64,000 nt of DNA from Oscillospiraceae bacterium (GTDB lineage Bacteria; Bacillota; Clostridia; Oscillospirales; Oscillospiraceae): NCBI GenBank assembly GCA_902760845.1, contig CACWHX010000001.1, positions 1-64,000 on the forward strand, read 5' to 3'. Both the position numbers and the translations under genes were made by a program. The notes under the pieces are model-generated. The model did not search any database and had not been told where the DNA came from. It saw only the letters and a list, made by a program, of their open reading frames with translations. This document shows positions 61,914-64,000 of the stretch, one piece after another; position 1 is the first letter of the stretch, and each line of letters begins with the position of its first letter.

Positions 61914-63293
61914 TCACTCCGCGAGCAGCTCCGCCAGGATGCGCACGCCGCGCTCCAGCGTCTTCGGATCGTGCGGCGCACAGATGGACAGCCGCGCCGC
62001 GCGCAGCGGGACGGTCTTCCCCACGGCGAAGCGCCCGGCCGCATAGACCTGCACGCCGCGCTCCAGCGCGAGGCGCTCAAACGCCTCCCCCGTCAGATGT
62101 TCCGGCAGCAGGAGCCAGCGGAAAATGTCCGTTCCCCCGCCGCGGCACCGCGCCTCCGACAGATGGCGCGACACAATCGCATTGCGCGCGGCGGTACGGC
62201 GGCGGTGCTCGGCGGCAATCTCCTCGAACCGCCCGGAACCGACGATGCGCGCCGCGATTTCCGCCATGAGCGGCGCGACGGTGACGTTCAGGCTGTACAG
62301 CGCGTCCGAAATCGCCGCGTCATAGTCCGGCGGCGCGGCCAGATACGCCATGCGCAGACCCGGCGAAATGGCCTTGGAGAGGCTGATGAAATAGATGCTG
62401 CGCGCGGGAATCCGGTCCGCGATGGCGCGCTCCCCGGCGGCCAGGAGCTGATAGGTCCCGTCCTCCACGACGAGGCAGCCGTAGGTCTCCGCGATGCGCG
62501 CGAGGGCGTCCCGCCGCGCAGCCGGCATGGTGATCGTCGTGGGATTGTGGCAGGCGGGAATGCAGTAGATGCCCGCGATGGGTTCATTCCTGCAGGCGGC
62601 CTCCAGCGCCACGGGATCCATGCCCGCGTCGTCCATCGAAACGGGCACGAGTCGGATGCCCAGCATGGCCGCCGCCGTCTTGACGCCGGGATACGTGTGG
62701 TCGTCCACGGCAATCCTGTCCCCACGGCGAAAGCACGCGGCCAAAACCGCCGTAAGCGCGTTCTGCCCGCCGGGCGCCGGCAGGATCTGCTCCGGGCGCG
62801 CGTCGAAGCCGCAGCGGCAAAACAGCAGGCGCGCCGCGTCGCGCTGCCAGTCGTCCCGCCGCAGCGCGCGATAGCTGAAAAGCTCCTCCGCGTCCGGTTC
62901 GGCGAGGATGGTGCGCGCCATCTCCAGCAGCGCCGCGTTGCCGGACGGCTCCGGCACGGTCGCGCCCAGGTCCGCCGTGAGGCCGCCGTGCGCGACGGAA
63001 ATCAGCCGGCCGTTTGTGAGCGCGTCATAGGACACGAAGGTGCCGCTGCCCACCGTGGCGGACAGCAGGCCCTTCAGCTCGCACTGCTTGAACGCCTTGG
63101 ACACGGTGCTCACGTTCACGTCCAGAAAATCCGCCAGCTCCCGCTGCGGCGGCAGTCTTGTGCCGGGCCGCAGCGCGCCGCCGCGGATATCCGCCTCCAG
63201 CCGCGCCGCCAGCGTCCGATACAGCGCGCGGCCGCTTCGGTCGAGCGTCGGACGCCATGTCATCGGATAGTCGTCGAAGGAATTGATCGGCAT
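61914..63293 (-). CDS. MocR/PdxR-type GntR regulator with aminotransferase domain
   Basis: 459 residues. N-terminal winged HTH: GTRLPPQRELADFLDVNVSTVSKAFKQCELKGLL region near 45-80 (cited by LPPQREL and VSTVSKAF). Then a fold-type I aminotransferase-like domain with the PLP Lys in ISLSKAISPGLR and the YCIPACHNPT segment. MocR proteins use PLP or its amino-acid adduct as effector. Its neighbour on the same strand, the PhzF-like gene, may be its target. The ATG at 63293 follows GGGGTGAG. Confidence 0.9.
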   Translation of the reverse strand: MPINSFDDYPMTWRPTLDRSGRALYRTLAARLEADIRGGALRPGTRLPPQRELADFLDVNVSTVSKAFKQCELKGLLSATVGSGTFVSYDALTNGRLISVAHGGLTADLGATVPEPSGNAALLEMARTILAEPDAEELFSYRALRRDDWQRDAARLLFCRCGFDARPEQILPAPGGQNALTAVLAACFRRGDRIAVDDHTYPGVKTAAAMLGIRLVPVSMDDAGMDPVALEAACRNEPIAGIYCIPACHNPTTITMPAARRDALARIAETYGCLVVEDGTYQLLAAGERAIADRIPARSIYFISLSKAISPGLRMAYLAAPPDYDAAISDALYSLNVTVAPLMAEIAARIVGSGRFEEIAAEHRRRTAARNAIVSRHLSEARCRGGGTDIFRWLLLPEHLTGEAFERLALERGVQVYAAGRFAVGKTVPLRAARLSICAPHDPKTLERGVRILAELLAE

Positions 63294-63360
63294 AGTTCTC
63301 ACCCCACACAATGATAGCATTGTGCGGCGCGCCATGTCAACCACCGTCAAGCCCATTCAA

Positions 63361-63410
63361 AAAGGCCTCGCGTAGTTCGCGCCTCCGGGCGCGAACTACG
63401 CGAGGCCTTT
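63361..63410. repeat. Perfect 23-bp stem hairpin element
   Basis: Arms 63361-63383 and 63388-63410 are exact complements around TCCG. The core CGCGCCTCCGGGCGCG and the GCGAGGC..TTTTT end are shared with 18690-18727. Confidence 0.85.
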
Positions 63411-63423
63411 TTCGACAGGCTCT

Positions 63424-63458
63424 ATCAAAAGAGAGCCGCAGGGCGGCTCTCTTTTGAT
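63424..63458 (-). terminator. Terminator of the ribosomal operon after rplQ
   Basis: A perfect 16-bp stem (63424-63439 with 63443-63458) with AGG loop, 21 bases after the rplQ stop on the minus strand. Confidence 0.8.
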
Positions 63459-63478
63459 GTTGATGTGTATGCGATCGT

Positions 63479-63820
63479 TTACACCAGCTCGATGACGGCC
63501 ATCTCCGCGGCGTCGCCGCGGCGGGTGCCGATGCGGGTGATGCGGGTATAACCGCCGTTGCGCTCCGCATAGCCGGGCGCCACGGTATCGAACAGCTTCT
63601 TGGCGACATCCTCGCGGGTGATGAAGGCCAGCGCCTGACGATACGCGGGCAGGCCGCCCTTCTTGCCAAGGGTAATCATCTTCTCGGCCATGGGCGCAAT
63701 CTCCTTCGCGCGGTAGAGCGTCGTCTCCATCCGGCCGTAGTCGAGCAGGTCGGTCACCTGCTGGCGGAGCATCGCCCTGCGCTGATCGGTGGTCCTGCCG
63801 AGCTTCCTTGTTCCGGGCAT
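63479..63820 (-). CDS. rplQ: 50S ribosomal protein L17
   Basis: 113 residues. [25 protein letters not shown] at the N-terminus (cited by [14 protein letters not shown]) and [20 protein letters not shown] at the end are L17 signatures. Follows rpoA in the same direction, the usual end of the alpha operon. AAGGAGG precedes the ATG. Confidence 0.97.
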   Translation of the reverse strand: MPGTRKLGRTTDQRRAMLRQQVTDLLDYGRMETTLYRAKEIAPMAEKMITLGKKGGLPAYRQALAFITREDVAKKLFDTVAPGYAERNGGYTRITRIGTRRGDAAEMAVIELV

Positions 63821-63851
63821 ATCGGTTTTTCCTCCTTGTAGGCTTGTAACG

Positions 63852-64000
63852 TTATTGCTGAGTCTCGTCGCTCGCGAGGGACAGGCCCATCATCGCAAGC
63901 TTGTGCTCGACCTCTTCCAGAGACTTGCGGCCAAGGTTGCGCACCTTGATCATCTCCTCCTGCGTCTTGTTCGTGAGGTCCTCGATGGTGTTGATGTTCG
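63852..64000 (-). CDS. rpoA: RNA polymerase alpha subunit, C-terminal end (partial)
   Basis: The last 48 codons, running off the window edge. [16 protein letters not shown] and [16 protein letters not shown] are the helix-hairpin-helix alpha-CTD that contacts UP elements and activators. The tail ends LASDETQQ. 31 bases separate it from rplQ. Confidence 0.95.
   Translation of the reverse strand, partial: NINTIEDLTNKTQEEMIKVRNLGRKSLEEVEHKLAMMGLSLASDETQQ

Overview
The window looks like a chromosomal segment of a GC-rich, anaerobic, spore-forming Clostridia-type Firmicute, probably close to the Oscillospirales. Evidence: sporulation genes (spmA/spmB, spoVAC, an AbrB/SpoVT regulator), a T-box leader, SD-driven genes, a BceRSAB module, anaerobic CO dehydrogenase and ferredoxin-dependent 2-oxoacid oxidoreductase, and sortase- and SLH-anchored surface proteins. 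The taxonomic placement is inference; no rRNA is present.

Layout. 1-2350: small accessory genes (DEDDh exonuclease and unknowns), a truncated ORF, an internal fragment of a type I methylase (hsdM), and direct repeats. 2350-8150: an SLC13-type carboxylate transporter and a 1278-residue Cna-B adhesin whose leader has two sigma-A-like promoters, a (TCTG)19 tetranucleotide tract and a strong hairpin. 8226-9851: remnant of a mobile element (truncated MFS, XRE regulator, TnpV). 9852-10523: non-coding hairpins. 10524-14962: queT (with a preQ1-I-like leader), queH, dCMP deaminase, pyruvate kinase, SseB-like protein. 15244-22280: cooC-cooF-cooS, a GntR regulator broken by a stop codon, and a vorDBAC-type operon. 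22281-24501: a decayed serine-recombinase element next to tRNA-Leu(CAA). 24538-32604: Sfp-type PPTase, two-component system, yqhQ, prmC, recA, recX, rimO, pgsA. 32629-36891: membrane-HTH regulator, LysR regulator, small membrane protein, CsaA-like protein, T-box-cysS, AbrB-like regulator. 37106-43308: spmA-spmB, a candidate small RNA, bceRSAB. 43705-50470: a five-gene polysaccharide operon (Wzm/Wzt-type exporter, a bifunctional GT4-GT2 protein, a UDP-galactopyranose-mutase-like flavoprotein, a GT1/GT4). 50768-56585: CoA-transferase, orphan adenine methylase, spoVAC plus a 51-residue coupled protein, an unknown protein, DUF1934, argS. 56756-64000: an exported SLH protein with a GT80 sialyltransferase-like domain, a sodium:solute symporter, PhzF, a MocR regulator, rplQ and the 3' end of rpoA.

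How the parts work together. CooS/CooF and Vor both deliver electrons to ferredoxin. No acetyl-CoA synthase genes lie nearby, so CO oxidation here looks like a stand-alone electron source. The cell-surface theme recurs: the adhesin with a potentially slippage-prone leader, the exported polysaccharide, the SLH/GT80 protein, and the Bce antimicrobial-peptide sensor/transporter.

The observations I consider most worth following are the SLH-anchored GT80-like protein, the (TCTG)19 tract downstream of an adhesin promoter, the preQ1-I-like leader of queT, the promoter-terminator pair that defines a candidate sRNA upstream of bceR, and a dispersed palindrome family that recurs between genes, including between recA and recX.
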